NCBI GenBank assembly: GCA_934796165.1
Contig: CAKVOU010000010.1
Span: 1-64,000, forward strand
Direction: 5' to 3'
DNA length: 64,000 nt
DNA from: an uncultured Eubacteriales bacterium
GTDB lineage: Bacteria > Bacillota > Clostridia > Oscillospirales > CAG-272
Shown in pieces: positions 33,529 to 42,009 of the stretch; position 1 is the first letter of the stretch, and each line of letters begins with the position of its first letter. The position numbers and the translations under genes are program-made. The notes under the pieces were generated by a model that was not told the DNA's origin, searched no databases, and saw nothing but the letters and a program-made list of their open reading frames with translations.

Positions 33529-35289
33529 TCAGTTCCCCGACAACACGGTTGCGGGATCAAAGCCCACGAATTCACCGCCCGTGACAAGCACTTTGCCGCC
33601 GTTTTCCAACGCCTGCCTGACATCCAGAACACGGGTCTTGTCCGCATGATTGGTAAAAAATCTGCCGCCGCTGATCGTCAGGCAAACTGATTTTTTGTTC
33701 CGCTTGCTGCTCTTGTTGACGTGCGCCAACACGACTGCTTCCCCGTCGGACGAAAAAGTGCCCGATTCAATGCTCACGTTCCCCCGTCCGGTCAGATAAA
33801 CGGCACTTCCGGCTCCGTGTATGACCGCACCGCCACAGATCCTGACAGTTCCGGCACTCACACATATCGCGGCAGGGTGTTCCCCGTCCTCACAGGTGGA
33901 TATATATTCTCCGCCGTTCACGGTGACCGAACAGCCTTCCCAACTGCAACAAAGAACAGCTCCCGTTGAATGGATTACCGCATGGTCCAGCTCAATTTCC
34001 CAATCATCTCCCACAGTGACGGCGCCCTCGCCGTCCGAAAAACCAATATCGGATTCAATCGCAACCCCGCTTACCGTGAGCTTTGCCGGGAAGGCAGACT
34101 CGCAGGCAATATCCGCGTTCAGATACATAATCCCGCTACCGGAGATACACAGATTCCCGCATGCTTTGATCTGGTTCAGGTACATCCTTGCGCCATCCTG
34201 CAACACAATCGCAAAACTGTGCATCTCCTCCTCTGCCATATACCCCATTTCCCAATCCTCTACGAAACCAAGAAAAAAGGTTGCTCGCCCGTCAGTGTCC
34301 TCCGAACCGAATGTAACGCCCTCTTCCAATACAAGCGTGATATTCTTGCTGTCAACAAAGTACTCTCTATCGGGGGTTGAAACGGACTTCATAAGCGTGA
34401 CCGTTGCACCGTCCGGGCAGTTTTGCAGTGCAGCCGCAAGCGTCGGGTACACGGTCTTTCCGACACAGGCAACGGCATCGCTGTAATCGACGGAGCCGTC
34501 GTCGGGGGTATGCTGCCCGTCATCAGACGGATCATCTGAAGGTTCGTCGGAATAGCCGCTTTCTTCGCCCGGATCGGTCACCGTCTCGGAGTCCGTCTCG
34601 GGGTCTGTTTCGGAGTCCGTCCCGTGGTCTGTTTCGGGATCCGTTTCGGGGTCTGTCTCGTGGTCTGTTTCGGAGTCTGTCTCAGGGTCCGTCTCGGGGT
34701 CTGTTTCGGAGTCTGCTTCGGGGGCTGTTTCGGGGTCTGTCTCAGAATCCGTCTCGGGGTCCGTCTCGGGGTCCGTCCCGTGGTCTGTTTCGGGATCCGT
34801 TTCGGAGTCTGTCTCGGGGTCTGTTTGCCTCCGGGGTTCACTTTCGGTTTCCGGGATTGTTTCGGTGGTGTTTGTCGGATTGGATTCGCTCTCGTCGCCG
34901 GGGCGGTGCCATTCACCCCGGGATGTTTCTACCTCCGACCCAGGATCGGGTTCCGTAAAACTTTCATCGGAGGCGCCCGGGTACACAAAAACGCCGTATT
35001 CGCTGTTCCACGCGATCCGGCGGTTGTTCATGGCTTCATTGATTTCATCCGTGTTGAAGCCGTTTTTCCGAAGGGCTTCCATGGCATCCCCCACGGTTTC
35101 AAACCTGCCGTCCGGCTTCTCGGTCTTCAGCACGGTGTTCATGTTTCGCACCAGCGAAATATCGTTCGAGGTCTCCGCCTTCCGGATCACGCCGGAAAAA
35201 GTGGGAATCAATATCGCGGCAAAGACAGCAATCACCGCAAACACAATGACCAGTTCCACCACAGTGAATGCCTTTTTTCTGCGTTCCAT
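33529..35289 (-). CDS. Prepilin-like protein with Asp-Glu-Thr-Pro repeat and large ectodomain
   Basis: 586 residues. The N-terminus is a class III/type IV prepilin signal: ERRKKA then FTVVELVIVF, with cleavage between Ala7 and Phe8 and Glu at mature position 5 (Ala instead of the usual Gly at -1). After the pilin helix and a short domain similar to the next gene (VRNMNTVLKTEKP, EALRKNGF) comes a ~130-residue DPETDSET-type low-complexity stalk, then a beta-rich C-terminal region (about 290-586) of short strands such as VTLMKSVS, LTISGGRFF resembling a right-handed beta-helix. The ATG at 35289 has GGAAGG ten bases upstream; an ATG three codons earlier is an alternative. No pilus assembly genes are nearby. 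Confidence 0.8.
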   Translation of the reverse strand: MERRKKAFTVVELVIVFAVIAVFAAILIPTFSGVIRKAETSNDISLVRNMNTVLKTEKPDGRFETVGDAMEALRKNGFNTDEINEAMNNRRIAWNSEYGVFVYPGASDESFTEPDPGSEVETSRGEWHRPGDESESNPTNTTETIPETESEPRRQTDPETDSETDPETDHGTDPETDPETDSETDPETAPEADSETDPETDPETDSETDHETDPETDPETDHGTDSETDPETDSETVTDPGEESGYSDEPSDDPSDDGQHTPDDGSVDYSDAVACVGKTVYPTLAAALQNCPDGATVTLMKSVSTPDREYFVDSKNITLVLEEGVTFGSEDTDGRATFFLGFVEDWEMGYMAEEEMHSFAIVLQDGARMYLNQIKACGNLCISGSGIMYLNADIACESAFPAKLTVSGVAIESDIGFSDGEGAVTVGDDWEIELDHAVIHSTGAVLCCSWEGCSVTVNGGEYISTCEDGEHPAAICVSAGTVRICGGAVIHGAGSAVYLTGRGNVSIESGTFSSDGEAVVLAHVNKSSKRNKKSVCLTISGGRFFTNHADKTRVLDVRQALENGGKVLVTGGEFVGFDPATVLSGN

Positions 35290-35359
35290 AGAAGTCATTC
35301 CTTCCCTTGCCGGATCCGGAACCATTCGCCGGAAGTTACAAATCCGGAAATTTAGTCAC

Positions 35360-35388
35360 ATTATATCGCAGATGCGAAAAATTGTCAA
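35360..35388 (-). promoter_or_regulatory. Sigma-A promoter of the first prepilin-like gene
   Basis: Reverse strand TTGACA (35388-35383), 17 bp, TATAAT (35365-35360). Confidence 0.85.
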
Positions 35389-35436
35389 GTGTTTTGGGGG
35401 AATTTGTGTAAATTTTCCGAAATTTGAGAAAAAATG

Positions 35437-35466
35437 CCCCCGCCGGAGACAAGCTCCGGCGGGGGG
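35437..35466 (-). terminator. Terminator between the two prepilin-like genes
   Basis: CCCCCGCCGGAG and CTCCGGCGGGGG pair, with ATTTTTT after the stem on the reverse strand. Confidence 0.9.
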
Positions 35467-35526
35467 AATCCACTGCACTTACCGTGCAGTCGAAAAATGA
35501 TTTAATCAGCGATTACCGGTTCGGGC

Positions 35527-37125
35527 TTATTTGGAAACGACATACCAAGTGTCGGAGCCGTCCTTTTCTTCGGTTGTGGAGCAGCCCGTACCAAGAACGA
35601 TTTTGCCGGTCTTGGCATTAACGGGATCGACTACGGTAACACCGGGATTGTAGTTCTTGAATCTGCCGCCGTTGACGGTGATTGTGCAGCCACCGGTTGC
35701 ATTATCCTGATGGTTCAGAACAAAATAAGTACCATTACTCGACGAAGCGGTTTCAAAAGTACCGCCGTTGATAGTTACGGTCGCTTTGTTATCGCTGTTC
35801 ATACTGGTCATTACGAAAATGCAGGAAGTGCCCTCCGACATACCGTAAAAATGTCCGCCGTTGATGATCAGTTTGCCATAGTTACCGGCGCGCACCGCAC
35901 TTGTGACCTTATTGGTATAGGTTTTATCAGAACCAATCACTGCGCCGGTCTTGGCCTCACTGCTGTCGTTGATAGTCAATTTTCCATTCTTACCGCCGAT
36001 ATACAGAACCGAACCGTTGTTCGGCTTCACGCCATCTGCATACTCCAGTTTCAGCGTGTGACCGTTCAAATCGAAGACAACCGTTTTACCGGAAAGATAA
36101 ATCTCATCCGTGACAACAATGTCTGCAACGAGCTTGAAATAGCCACCCTTCGTCTTTTCCATATTCAGAGCCTGTTCGCAAGTTTCGATCAGGAAAGGAT
36201 CAGCTTCGGTACCGAAACCAGCGGTAAAATACTTCTTGCCTGCAACCAGAATCGTAGCATTCACATCTTCAGGTTTACCCTTGATCGTTGTTCCGCTGAC
36301 CTCGGTCGCAGGGGGGGCGTAAACCCCAATATTGGAATTTTCAGGAACTTTAATCTTGACTTTATCGTTCTTTGCGATAACAGCAGTAACGATCGCGGAA
36401 TCCTCCACAACCACACGACCTGCGGTAATTTCAATTACAATTGCCTGTCCGAACTCATGATAAGATTCATTCTTGACCGCGGAGATGGTAACCTTATCTG
36501 CTACACCATAGTGCTTGACGGTAGCATTTTTCGCGTTCACCGTCAACGTTCCACCCTTGGTATTAAACACAACATCGTGATCAGAGTCACTCTTGTAGCT
36601 CACCGAAGTAATATTCTTAGCCGTACCGACATCCAGACCGACGCCATCCGGAACGGTCACATTTTTCTTTCCTTTGTAATTATCCAAATACGTCGAATAG
36701 TTTTTGTTCGGCTCGCTCGCGATAACCCAGCACTGATACTTTTCGGGCTTCTCCGGATTTTTGCTTTCCGGAGCGTAAATCAGTTCTTCACTGCCGTCCG
36801 TATTCTTCTTGAGGTAAACGAAACAGTCGTTCACGCTGTCCCAGAGGATCTCATTGCCGGTCTTGGAGGCGTTGATTTTTCCGACATCATAGCCATTTTT
36901 CTCAACAGCCGCCAGTGCTTCGGACATATTCACGTGCTTTTCGTTCGGCTTATCCATTTTCAGGGCGGTGTTCAGATTGCGGATGAGCGTGGTGTCAGCG
37001 GACATCTTCGCGCTGTTGACAATTCCGATAAAGGTCGGGATCAGCACTGCCGCAAGAATGGCAACAATGGCAATCACGATCACAAGCTCTACCACGGTAA
37101 AGCCGTGCTTTTTGCGATTCAACAT
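35527..37125 (-). CDS. Prepilin-like protein with large beta-rich ectodomain
   Basis: 532 residues. The prepilin peptidase site is RKKHG then FTVVELVIVIAIVAIL (cleavage after Gly8, Glu at mature position 5). The next 90 residues (LIRNLNTALKMDKP, EALAAVEKNGYDVGKI, ILWDSVNDCFVYL) are clearly paralogous to the neighbouring gene. Residues 150-532 are a beta-strand-rich region with repeats such as LTINDSSEAKTGAVIG, LIINGGHFYG and VTINGGTFET, like pectate-lyase-type beta-helices. The start at 37125 was taken because the pilin signal begins there; GGAG is about 12 bases upstream. Probably a surface adhesin or minor pilin; the function is not established. Confidence 0.8.
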   Translation of the reverse strand: MLNRKKHGFTVVELVIVIAIVAILAAVLIPTFIGIVNSAKMSADTTLIRNLNTALKMDKPNEKHVNMSEALAAVEKNGYDVGKINASKTGNEILWDSVNDCFVYLKKNTDGSEELIYAPESKNPEKPEKYQCWVIASEPNKNYSTYLDNYKGKKNVTVPDGVGLDVGTAKNITSVSYKSDSDHDVVFNTKGGTLTVNAKNATVKHYGVADKVTISAVKNESYHEFGQAIVIEITAGRVVVEDSAIVTAVIAKNDKVKIKVPENSNIGVYAPPATEVSGTTIKGKPEDVNATILVAGKKYFTAGFGTEADPFLIETCEQALNMEKTKGGYFKLVADIVVTDEIYLSGKTVVFDLNGHTLKLEYADGVKPNNGSVLYIGGKNGKLTINDSSEAKTGAVIGSDKTYTNKVTSAVRAGNYGKLIINGGHFYGMSEGTSCIFVMTSMNSDNKATVTINGGTFETASSSNGTYFVLNHQDNATGGCTITVNGGRFKNYNPGVTVVDPVNAKTGKIVLGTGCSTTEEKDGSDTWYVVSK

Positions 37126-37341
37126 AGGATAAAAAATCTCCTTATTTCTGTGTTTTTTGAATATAACTTTGACCTTTGCTTGCGCGTTCCGCTTTCCGTC
37201 TGTTCCCTGTCGGGAGTATCGCGGAAAATCCGGGCGCACAAAAAACGCATACCGCCAAAACCCGGTCATCGGTCATGACCGCGGCAAAACAAGACACTCC
37301 GTCATTTCCCGGAATGCCCTCTGGCGTTGATGCGCTTCGGA

Positions 37342-37815
37342 TCAACAGTTATATCTGCAGAACACATAGCGGAACGGAACGGCATATTCTGCCGCACTGT
37401 CCGCAGGAAAGCAGATTTTTTGCTTGATTTTCCGCCGGAAGGATAACGGCTCGCGGCGGGTCAGTTCCCGGACGGCTCCGACGACCTTGATCGCCAGGAA
37501 TACCGCGGAAAACGTCAAAAACAGTGAGATAACGAGCGTTGCCACATAAGAAATGGTAACGTAGGAGTTCAGCACGCCAAGCGGCTCACAGATGAACTCC
37601 GCAAAGTACGCCGCGGTCGCGCTGTCCGCAAACAGCTCCACGAGCCGCACCATCAGGTTGCAGCCTGCGGCAACAGGAAGATACAGGGACAGAATGGTAC
37701 CCGCAATGGCATAAACCGTAGCGGCAAGCGTCATGCCGGACTTCTTTAAAAAGCGGAATGTAAAAATTCCGGCGACGAGATATAACAAACCGAGAACCGT
37801 TACATTGAGATCCAT
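37342..37815 (-). CDS. Uncharacterised small membrane protein
   Basis: 157 residues with about four hydrophobic segments (5-22, 28-48, 60-80 weaker, 88-115). The C-terminal 40 residues are basic then hydrophilic (RREPLSFRRKIKQKIC) and likely cytoplasmic. No domain is recognised. It has a consensus promoter (37864-37892) and GGAGGG ribosome site. The 216 bp between it and the prepilin-like gene hold no evident promoter on the same strand, so it might drive that gene as well. Confidence 0.65.
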   Translation of the reverse strand: MDLNVTVLGLLYLVAGIFTFRFLKKSGMTLAATVYAIAGTILSLYLPVAAGCNLMVRLVELFADSATAAYFAEFICEPLGVLNSYVTISYVATLVISLFLTFSAVFLAIKVVGAVRELTRREPLSFRRKIKQKICFPADSAAEYAVPFRYVFCRYNC

Positions 37816-37863
37816 GCGAGTCCCTCCTTTCCCTATATTTTGATGTGCACCTTACATTTATGA

Positions 37864-37892
37864 AATTATAGCACACTTTTTTCGACTTGTCA
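37864..37892 (-). promoter_or_regulatory. Sigma-A promoter of the small membrane protein gene
   Basis: Reverse strand TTGACA (37892-37887), 17 bp, TATAAT (37869-37864). The remaining part of the 324-bp gap up to 38086 shows nothing else. Confidence 0.85.
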
Positions 37893-38086
37893 AGCAGTCG
37901 GTTCTGATCAGTATTTTTGTTTTCCCCGGGAGGTCGGTGCCGCGTCTATGCTCCGGCGTTGCCCTGCACACCCCGCCGGGCACTGCGGGAAAGCACCGCA
38001 CGAACGACTGTTTCACAAGAACCGCCCGATCGGCGCCTGATTCCGCAAGAGCAACGCGCGGGCAGGTGTCGGCAAACAAAACGCAA

Positions 38087-38114
38087 CAAAGCCCGGCATT
38101 TTTGCCGGGCTTTG
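38087..38114 (-). terminator. Terminator of the SGNH hydrolase gene
   Basis: CAAAGCCCGGCA and TGCCGGGCTTTG form a 12-bp stem with a four-base loop. Located 25 bp past the stop. Confidence 0.8.
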
Positions 38115-38139
38115 CTGTTATAAATCCGATCACAACGCA

Positions 38140-38796
38140 TCAAAGATTTTCGAGGAACGCGCCGATGCGTGCGGCAAGAATTTCGTGTCCCCTGTCGTTG
38201 GGGTGCAATCCGTCGGGAACAAAATTTTCTTTGATCGCGGGAACTGCGGGCTGCAGACCGCTGACCGACCACAGGTCAAGCACGGGAAGCGAATAGTGTT
38301 CCGCAACCTCGCGGATCGCCCGCACATAAGCAATCAGCGGCTCGCTCAGCTGCGCCTTGCTTCCGTCGCCGTGGAAGCCCTCTTCGCCAAGTCGGTGGAG
38401 AGGCGTCATAATCACGATCGGCTTTCCGGGATATTTGGTGATCAGCTTTTCCATCATCAGGCGGCAGGCGCCGTAGAACGTGGTGTTTTCGCGGTCGCAG
38501 AAGCTGCCGAGGGAAACGTCGCCGTGACCGAAGTCGTTGGTCCCGCCGAATACCACGACCAGATCTGCATCGGGATCCAGATCGTCCACGCGGGAGCAAA
38601 AGTCAAGGTTCCAGCCGGGCGTGCGGTCGGTTCCCTGACGGGCAATGCGGGTGCCGCCGATGCCGTAACCGCGCGCTTCTGCCATGTGATAGGTCTTTTT
38701 CAGGCGATTCCAGAACACGTTTTCCATGTCCGCAACGCCGCAACCCTCCGTGATGCTGTCACCAAGGAAATTTGCCTTGATATTTTCCAGTTTCAT
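38140..38796 (-). CDS. SGNH/GDSL-family hydrolase
   Basis: 218 residues with all four blocks of the SGNH esterase fold: block I GDSITEG (Ser14), block II YGIGGTR (Gly), block III FGGTNDFG (Asn87), block V VPDGLHPN (Asp195, His198). Members cleave acyl or acetyl esters of sugars or lipids. No signal peptide is seen, so it probably acts in the cytoplasm, for example as a sugar esterase working with the glycosidases, though it is not in their operon. The ATG at 38796 follows GGGGA; an ORF start eight codons upstream overlaps that ribosome site. Confidence 0.88.
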   Translation of the reverse strand: MKLENIKANFLGDSITEGCGVADMENVFWNRLKKTYHMAEARGYGIGGTRIARQGTDRTPGWNLDFCSRVDDLDPDADLVVVFGGTNDFGHGDVSLGSFCDRENTTFYGACRLMMEKLITKYPGKPIVIMTPLHRLGEEGFHGDGSKAQLSEPLIAYVRAIREVAEHYSLPVLDLWSVSGLQPAVPAIKENFVPDGLHPNDRGHEILAARIGAFLENL

Positions 38797-38852
38797 AAGT
38801 AACTGTCCCCTTTTTATCATTGCAGATAGGCGGCTTTGAGACCGCCGTCCTC

Positions 38853-38881
38853 ATTTTATCACACTTTCCTTGGTTTGTCAC
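38853..38881 (-). promoter_or_regulatory. Sigma-A promoter of the SGNH hydrolase gene
   Basis: Reverse strand GTGACA (38881-38876), 17 bp, TAAAAT (38858-38853). Confidence 0.65.
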
Positions 38882-38917
38882 GTTTTTTACAAAACTTTCG
38901 GTAAAAAATACCGCACG

Positions 38918-39478
38918 TCAGAGCGAGACGCCGTTGATCAGATTCTCAAAGCAATCGTTTTCGGACAGGTCAATGCGGGCGCCGAGAATATGAATGCAGC
39001 GCATGGACGCCGCGGCGGTGTAGGAGGAAAGCGGGCGGTCAAGCGCGTTGTCGGACTGTGCCGCAACAAGGATCTCATTCCCCGCAAAGCCAACCGCGAT
39101 CACGGTGTGGTAGAACGTCCCGTCCTCTCTTGCAAGCTGTATCACGTCGCCGGGCATCACCGCCTCGCGCGGTACCTCCATCCCATAAGGACCGACCCCG
39201 CCGTTGGCGGCAGCGAATTCGGGATTTCCGGTGAAATAATCGTAAAAATAATCCACGCCCGCCCAAGCAGGGGCGCGATCGGTGCTTGAAATGTAATACC
39301 AACCGAAATCGGGGGTATAGTTCATCACACAAAGCCCCGCGTAGATTGCCTGGGAGACAAAATTGGTACAGTTTCCTCCGATCCCGGTGAAATCAATGAA
39401 CAAGGGGTTGCGCGACAACGCCCAACGCCTCGCGTATTCGACCGCCCGTTCGCGGTCATAGGGTTTCTCAACAATCAT
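38918..39478 (-). CDS. Amidase-domain (Amidase_6-like) cysteine hydrolase
   Basis: 186 residues fitting the putative NlpC/P60-like amidase domain found in Firmicutes: YDRERAVEYARRWAL at the start, then GGNCTNFVSQAIYAG with the probable catalytic C37, GDVIQLA, FYHTVIAVG with H124, and AQSDNALDRPLSSY. Such domains may cut peptidoglycan amide bonds, but no signal peptide or anchor is seen, so location and substrate are unsure. GGAGGTGACGGC precedes the ATG. No clear promoter is visible, and upstream lies a tandem-repeat region. Confidence 0.82.
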   Translation of the reverse strand: MIVEKPYDRERAVEYARRWALSRNPLFIDFTGIGGNCTNFVSQAIYAGLCVMNYTPDFGWYYISSTDRAPAWAGVDYFYDYFTGNPEFAAANGGVGPYGMEVPREAVMPGDVIQLAREDGTFYHTVIAVGFAGNEILVAAQSDNALDRPLSSYTAAASMRCIHILGARIDLSENDCFENLINGVSL

Positions 39479-39561
39479 GCCGTCACCTCCGTATGCTCCC
39501 AGTATATGCGGGAGGAAAATGCGGGTGACGGGGCTGCGGCCCGGGCGGAGCCACAGATCGC

Positions 39562-39830
39562 CGCAAGCCGGGCGGATTCAGAAAAAGCGCGAAAAACCGC
39601 AAAAACACACGGATTCTCCCGCCGCAAGCCGCGCTGGCACAGAGAAGGCGCGAAAAACCGCGAAAAACGCACGGATTCTCTCACCAGCGCAAGCCGAGTG
39701 GGCACGGGGAAAGCGCAAAAAACCGCAAAAGCTCCACGGATTCTCTTGCGACGCAAGCCGAGCCGACACGGGGAAAGCGCGAAAAACAACGAAAAACGCA
39801 CGGATTTTCTCGCGGCGCAAGCCGGACGAA
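39562..39830. repeat. ~64-bp tandem repeat, four units plus part
   Basis: CGCAAGCCG recurs at 39562, 39623, 39688, 39752 and 39816 (spacings 61, 65, 64, 64), each followed by a related AAAGCGCGAAAAACC...ACGGATTCTC block. Unit lengths not divisible by three break any frame, so the open frames on both strands here are not genes. It fills the gap between the amidase and dinB genes. Confidence 0.88.
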
Positions 39831-39892
39831 ATTCGTAAAAATAATCCGACGGCTTTGCGGTCGGGAACGTTTGGGCAGGGGGAGTGCTTACC

Positions 39893-41152
39893 TCACCGGT
39901 GCCCGCCGCCGGGAAGGACCGTTTCCCTGTCGTTGTCCTCGGGGACCGGCGAGGGCCGGAGCAATTCCGCCGGCAGAATGGAGCGCGAGCCGAATTTCCG
40001 CCGGATCACGTCTACCGTACCGTCCATTTTGTCCCGCTTTGCAATCGCCGCTTCGTCGCGGAACAGATCCGGCTGAAACGGCTGATCCTCCGGGCAGAGC
40101 GGAGATAGTGCCACCGTCACGGCACGGACGTTTTTCCGCCAACGGTAATTTTTACGGAAGATCTCATCGGCGGCGCGGGTGATCACCGACGGACTCTGTG
40201 TCGGCTCCGGCAGCCGGGTACTGAACCGCTCCCCGCCGAGGTCGCTGTTCTTCACATACAACTCGACACCGAGCGCCGACATTTTCTCATCCCGAAGCCG
40301 TCCCGTAAGACTTTGCGAAAGCTCCAGAATCACATGGCGCACCGCGTCCGCGTCTGTCAGGTCCGCGCTGCAGGTCACACCGTGACTGAGACTTTTGGCG
40401 GGTGTACGGTCATCCATATGCGCCACGGGGGAGGAATCCAGCCCGTTTGCGGCGTTCCAGAGAGACAGTCCGTTGACTCCGAGCAGATCGCGGAGCAACG
40501 CCGGATCCGTCGCGGCAAGGTCTCCGATGGTACGGATGCCCCACGCGCTCAGCCGTCCGAGTGTCGCCCGCCCGACGTAAAGAAGCGCGGAAACCGGGAG
40601 AGGATACAGCATTTCCTTGAAATTCTCGCGTGATACGACGCACACTGCATCCGGCTTCTTCAAATCCGACGCGAGTTTCGCAAATACCTTGTTGAAGGAC
40701 ACGCCGACGCTGACCGTCAGCCCCAGCTCCTCCCGGATGGTCCTGCGGATATTCTCGGCGATCTCCTCTCCACTCCCGAACAGACGCGTACTGCCTGACA
40801 CATCCAGCCAGCACTCGTCCATGCCGAACGGCTCGATCAGATCGGTATAGCGCGCGTAGATCTTCCGCGCCATGCGGGAGAATTTCGAGTAAACCTCAAA
40901 ATGCGGCGGAACGATGAGAAGACCGGGACAAAGCGACATTGCCTCGGCATTGGTCATTCCCGTTTTCACGCCCGCGCGTTTTGCAGGCTCGGACTTGGCA
41001 AGCACGATCCCGTGCCGTTCCGCGGTGCTCCCGCAAACGGCGATTGGCTGTCCGCGGTACTCCGGATGAAGCACGGTTTCGGCGGAGGCGTAAAAGCAGT
41101 TGAAGTCGCTGTGCAGAATCACCCGGTCCTGTGCCGTTTCTTCGTTTTTCAC
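39893..41152 (-). CDS. dinB: DNA polymerase IV (Y-family translesion polymerase)
   Basis: 419 residues. It has the palm motif HSDFNCFYAS with the first metal-binding Asp, the catalytic GMDECWLDVSGS, the fingers segment SVGVSFNKVFAKLASDLKKP, a helix-hairpin-helix GIRTIGDLAA, and a little-finger domain (SLSHGVTCSADL onward). It copies past lesions at stalled forks with low fidelity. The start was taken as GTG at 41152, preceded by GGAGGG, because the sequence upstream in the frame does not resemble the family. The C-terminus has ~40 extra residues with RxxFGSRSILPAEL. A small conserved partner lies upstream at 41419. Confidence 0.93.
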   Translation of the reverse strand: MKNEETAQDRVILHSDFNCFYASAETVLHPEYRGQPIAVCGSTAERHGIVLAKSEPAKRAGVKTGMTNAEAMSLCPGLLIVPPHFEVYSKFSRMARKIYARYTDLIEPFGMDECWLDVSGSTRLFGSGEEIAENIRRTIREELGLTVSVGVSFNKVFAKLASDLKKPDAVCVVSRENFKEMLYPLPVSALLYVGRATLGRLSAWGIRTIGDLAATDPALLRDLLGVNGLSLWNAANGLDSSPVAHMDDRTPAKSLSHGVTCSADLTDADAVRHVILELSQSLTGRLRDEKMSALGVELYVKNSDLGGERFSTRLPEPTQSPSVITRAADEIFRKNYRWRKNVRAVTVALSPLCPEDQPFQPDLFRDEAAIAKRDKMDGTVDVIRRKFGSRSILPAELLRPSPVPEDNDRETVLPGGGHR

Positions 41153-41418
41153 AAATCGCTTCCCTCCCTTTCCGATTCCGGATGTCTGTATTCGGGTTCC
41201 GTATACCTGCACCCTGACACAAACCCCGCCAGCCCGCAATTGACACAGAATCTCCGTCCGGTCCGTCCTGATAGCCCGGCGCGCGACCATGTTTTTGCCC
41301 ACTCCGGCTGGCTTCTGCCATTTTCGCGTCGCTTTTGCCGTCCCGGTCGTCCCGGCACCCATTGACCGTCGATTTCGGTCGTTTCCTGTCATTTTGGTGC
41401 CGTATCATACTGTGTTTC

Positions 41419-41673
41419 TCAGCGCCTTTCCCTGACCGAAAACCAAGTCCCCATTTCGGGTTCATAGTACAGTTCCTTTTCCCGTCCTTCCACCTCCACG
41501 GTGTAACGGACAGGCGCGATGCAACCGACCCCCGGCGGGCAGAACGGCATAACACGGAGTACCCGCCCGATCCGGAAGCTCTGCCCGTCCACGAACAACC
41601 GCTTGGGCAACAGACTGCCGTCCGTGCGGAAAACCGCCTCCACCGCCAATGGAATCCGGATACGTTTCATCAT
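41419..41673 (-). CDS. Small conserved protein upstream of dinB
   Basis: 84 residues: basic start MMKRIRIPLAVEAVF then a compact beta-rich pattern (GSLLPKRLFVDGQSFRIGRV, VRYTVEVEGREKELYYE, GTWFSV). Similar small proteins are often found just upstream of dinB in Clostridia, which is recollection and not something shown here. The ATG at 41673 has AAAGGAG at the right distance. A 266-bp gap precedes dinB and contains no evident terminator or new promoter, so the two may be cotranscribed. Confidence 0.72.
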   Translation of the reverse strand: MMKRIRIPLAVEAVFRTDGSLLPKRLFVDGQSFRIGRVLRVMPFCPPGVGCIAPVRYTVEVEGREKELYYEPEMGTWFSVRERR

Positions 41674-41689
41674 TGCCACTCCTTTGAAC

Positions 41690-41733
41690 AATTCCTATAT
41701 TGGAATTATACCACGAAGTATCGGCGGTGTCAA
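41690..41733 (-). promoter_or_regulatory. Promoter with palindromic operator-like site before the dinB partner gene
   Basis: Reverse strand TTGACA (41733-41728), 17 bp, TATAAT (41710-41705). The inverted repeat AATTCC-N6-GGAATT (41690-41707) overlaps the -10 and the start point. It is not the LexA consensus known from Firmicutes, but its position is that of a repressor site. Confidence 0.7.
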
Positions 41734-41871
41734 GTAGGATTCACACGCAAATTAATTCCATAACAAGAACAATCTCGTCACACACGCGGGCAGCCGGCAA
41801 AAAACGCCGGGGGGCCGTCGCCGGTAATAACGTATCGCGAGCACGTGAATACCGGCATGAAAAATGCCGAG

Positions 41872-41909
41872 GGCGGGAGCCGCACGGCTTGTTCCGTGCG
41901 GCTCCCGCC
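41872..41909. other. Strong GC hairpin in the gap beside the DD-carboxypeptidase gene
   Basis: A 16-bp perfect stem (GGCGGGAGCCGCACGG and its inverse around CTTGTT). No T run follows on either strand. It lies 100 bp beyond the carboxypeptidase stop and may act as a 3' stabiliser or rho-independent-like terminator. The 41734-42009 gap has no gene. Confidence 0.5.
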
Positions 41910-42009
41910 CCCGGCAACGGTTCCGACATTCCGGAAGTCGGTTCCTTCATCCGGCTCTCCGGCTTCCGTTCCCGGTGCTCTGACATCCGGTATCGTGCCT
42001 GCCAATCCC

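Noticed and set aside
39475..40076. Repetitive open frames on both strands (for example FAVFRAF-type repeats)
   Set aside because: They come from the ~64-bp tandem repeat, whose unit lengths do not keep a reading frame.
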